Below are positions 62,156-64,000 of a stretch of DNA of 64,000 nucleotides, in pieces. A program made the position numbers and the translations under genes. Source of the DNA: Streptomyces netropsis (GTDB taxonomy: Bacteria; Actinomycetota; Actinomycetes; Streptomycetales; Streptomycetaceae); the NCBI RefSeq assembly GCF_014203545.1, contig NZ_JACHJG010000008.1, forward strand, positions 124,001-188,000. Reading direction: 5' to 3'. Numbering within the stretch: position 1 is the first letter of the stretch; every line of letters starts with the position of its first letter. The notes under the pieces are model-generated. The model was given only the letters and a program-made list of their open reading frames with translations. It did no database searches and had not been told where the DNA came from.

Positions 62156-63599
62156 GCCGTACGACCTCACGGTGATCGGTGCGGGCGCGGCCGGTCTCGC
62201 GGGTGCCGGGGCAGCTGCCCGCCTCGGACTGTCCGTCGCGCTCCTGGACGCTTCCGGGCAGCCCGGCGGCCAGTACTTCCGGCACCCCGCCCCTGCCCTG
62301 GGCGCCCGGCGACCACAGGCCCTGCACCACGACTGGTCCGCCTTCACCCACTTGCGCCGGGGCCTCGCGAGCGGGGGCATCGACCACCGCACGTTCCACC
62401 ACGTCTGGACCGTGACCCGGGACAGCGACGGCCTGTGGAGCGCGCACGCCCTCACCGGAGCCGACGGCGACGGCGACCGCCCGGCCCGCGTGCGAGCCCG
62501 CGCGATCCTGCTCGCGACCGGCGCCTACGAACGGCAACTGCCCTTCCCCGGCTGGACACTGCCCGGCGTCGTGGGCGCCGGCGGCGCCCAGGCGATGCTC
62601 AAGTCCGGGCTCGTCCTGCCCGGGAAGCGGATCGTCGTCGCGGGCAGCGGCCCCCTGCTGCTCGCCGTCGCCTCCTCGCTCGCGGGCGCGGGCGCGGACG
62701 TCCCCGTCGTCGTCGAGGCCTCCGGCTACCTCGGCTACGCCCGGCATCCGCGGGCACTGGCCACCAACCCGCACAAGCTCCTCGAGGCCGCCGTGCACGG
62801 CTCGGCGCTGCTGCGCCACCGGGTCTCTCTGCGCACCCGCAGCGCGGTCACCGAGGCACACGGCACCGACCGTGTGGAGGCCGTCACGGTCTCCCGCATC
62901 GACCGCCACTGGCGGCCGGTGCCGGGCACGGACCGCCGCATCGCCTGCGACGCGCTGGCCGTGGGGCACGGACTGATACCGCAGACCGAGCTCGTCACCG
63001 GGCTCGGCTGCGCGACCCGGCGCACACCGGACGGAACACAGGCCCTCTCCCTGGACGACTTTCAGGAGACCTCGGTCGCGGGCCTGTGGGCCGCCGGGGA
63101 GACCGGGGGGACCGGCGGCTGGCAGCTGGCCCGCACCGAAGGCGAGTTGGCGGGCATCGCCGTGGCCGCCCGGCTGCGCGGCGAGCCGACGCTCACCGGC
63201 AGTGCGCGCGTGCGGAAACTGCGCCGCCGCCGCGACCGCATGCGCGCCTTCGCCGACGCCATGGCCGCCGCCCACTCCCCCGGCCCCGGCTGGAGCGACT
63301 GGCTCACGGACGACACGGACGTCTGCCGGTGCGAAGAGGTGACCGCGGGCCGGATCCACGAAGCGGTCACCTGCTTCGGCGCCCATGACGCGCGCACCGT
63401 CAAGCTCCTCACCCGTGCGGGCATGGGGTGGTGCCAGGGACGGATGTGCGCGACGGCCGTGGCCTGCCTCGCCGCGTCGGGTACGGCGGAGGGGACCGTA
63501 CCGCCGTCGGCCGAGCGCAGGCCGCTCGCCGTGCCCGTCCCCCTCGGGGTGCTCGGCGCGCTCGAAGAGCCACCATCCACCGCCGAGAGCGCCGACTAG
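62136..63599 (+). CDS. NAD(P)/FAD-dependent oxidoreductase with C-terminal 2Fe-2S (BFD-like) domain (LhpE/OoxA-like)
   Basis: A 487-residue flavoprotein. The N-terminal FAD motif is VIGAGAAGLAGAGAAARLG; a second dinucleotide-binding motif is VVAGSGPLLLAVASSLAGAG. C-terminal Cys residues in CRCEEVTAGRIHEAV and GMGWCQGRMCATAV form a BFD-type cluster site. It matches the alpha subunit of opine oxidase and D-hydroxyproline dehydrogenase complexes. It starts inside the preceding 2Fe-2S gene, so the two are translationally coupled. Confidence 0.9.
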   Translation: MPSSASEPYDLTVIGAGAAGLAGAGAAARLGLSVALLDASGQPGGQYFRHPAPALGARRPQALHHDWSAFTHLRRGLASGGIDHRTFHHVWTVTRDSDGLWSAHALTGADGDGDRPARVRARAILLATGAYERQLPFPGWTLPGVVGAGGAQAMLKSGLVLPGKRIVVAGSGPLLLAVASSLAGAGADVPVVVEASGYLGYARHPRALATNPHKLLEAAVHGSALLRHRVSLRTRSAVTEAHGTDRVEAVTVSRIDRHWRPVPGTDRRIACDALAVGHGLIPQTELVTGLGCATRRTPDGTQALSLDDFQETSVAGLWAAGETGGTGGWQLARTEGELAGIAVAARLRGEPTLTGSARVRKLRRRRDRMRAFADAMAAAHSPGPGWSDWLTDDTDVCRCEEVTAGRIHEAVTCFGAHDARTVKLLTRAGMGWCQGRMCATAVACLAASGTAEGTVPPSAERRPLAVPVPLGVLGALEEPPSTAESAD

Positions 63600-63616
63600 C
63601 CTCTGCGGCACCTCTT

Positions 63617-63646
63617 TTGACCGTATCCACTTTGACCGTATTCACG
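63617..63646. repeat. 15-bp tandem direct repeat upstream of the DapA-family gene
   Basis: TTTGACCGTATCCAC (63617-63631) is directly followed by TTTGACCGTATTCAC (63632-63646), differing at one base. Each copy carries a TTGACC -35-like hexamer. It could be a binding site for a separate regulator or the remains of a duplication. Confidence 0.7.
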
Positions 63647-63681
63647 TCAAGGAAACGTCACCCATCGGAAGGGTTACCGGC

Positions 63682-64000
63682 ATGACCGCCACCTCCTGGA
63701 ACACCGACCGCCCCTGGCGCGGCATCATGGTCGCCACCGCGCTCCCGCTGCGCGAGGACCTCTCCGTCGACCACGACGCCTACGCCGAGCACGTCCGGTG
63801 GCTCCTGGAAAGCGGCTGCGACGGCGTCGTCCCCAACGGCTCCCTCGGCGAGTACCAGACCCTCACCGACGAGGAGCGCGTCCGCGTGGTCCGCACCGCC
63901 GTCGAGGCGGCGGGCGACGGCGCGCGAGTGATGCCCGGCGTCGCCGCCTACGGCAGCTCCGAGGCGCGCCGCTGGGCGGACCAGGCCGCTGAGGCGGGCT
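63682..64000 (+). CDS. DHDPS/NAL-family lyase, partial (putative hydroxyproline pathway deaminase)
   Basis: The first 106 residues of a DapA-family TIM barrel, cut by the window end: WRGIMVATALPLREDLSVDH, LLESGCDGVVPNGSLGEYQT, then LTDEERVRVVRTAV. ATG 63682 follows GGAAGGG. In hydroxyproline catabolism a family member (LhpC) converts pyrroline-4-hydroxy-2-carboxylate to alpha-ketoglutarate semialdehyde. Its position right after the dehydrogenase subunits supports this role; the catalytic Lys is beyond the window. Confidence 0.85.
   Translation, partial: MTATSWNTDRPWRGIMVATALPLREDLSVDHDAYAEHVRWLLESGCDGVVPNGSLGEYQTLTDEERVRVVRTAVEAAGDGARVMPGVAAYGSSEARRWADQAAEAG

Noticed and set aside
1..64000. 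CRISPR array or rRNA operon
   Set aside because: No regularly spaced repeats and no rRNA-like sequence were seen.

Overview
The window reads as chromosomal DNA of a Streptomyces or a close relative. It has very high G+C with strong G/C bias at third codon positions, many GTG starts, dense regulator genes of the MarR, TetR, LuxR, LysR and WYL families, secreted ricin-type lectins and proteases, and small actinomycete protein families (DUF3224, DUF4287, DUF6314, DUF6415-like). About 58 protein genes and one initiator tRNA are supported. There is no rRNA, no CRISPR array and no PKS or NRPS cluster.

Layout. 0-11.4 kb is accessory: an M4 metalloprotease, a small monooxygenase, a WYL regulator with DUF3224, a phosphatase, a lectin, a LuxR regulator, an acetyltransferase, and an acyl-CoA synthetase divergent from a LysR regulator. 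11.4-14.5 kb holds an unusual pair: a Cys-rich peptide with inhibitor-cystine-knot spacing, translationally coupled to a PqqD-like/thioredoxin/degenerate HprK-like protein, beside an MFS transporter. 14.5-23 kb has a nitroreductase/MarR pair, a broken DUF7691-like gene fused to a serine recombinase, a TMEM175-like channel, a HAD hydrolase, a frameshifted XRE/TPR regulator with two small genes, and an MscS channel. 23-48 kb is a run of catabolic and detoxification genes, many beside a divergent regulator with a visible dyad operator. It includes a 706-residue metzincin without a signal peptide.

49.4-64 kb looks like a collagen/hydroxyproline utilisation locus. A secreted M9-type collagenase and an M6-type protease would cut protein outside the cell. 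A five-gene peptide ABC transporter would import peptides, and an Xaa-Pro aminopeptidase would release residues next to proline or hydroxyproline. Three adjacent genes match a D-hydroxyproline dehydrogenase (FAD subunit, small 2Fe-2S subunit, second FAD subunit), followed by a DapA-family gene suited to the next deamination step, cut by the window end. Three promoters here (collagenase, transporter, dehydrogenase) carry a related 19-21 bp element between -35 and -10, suggesting one regulator not present in the window.
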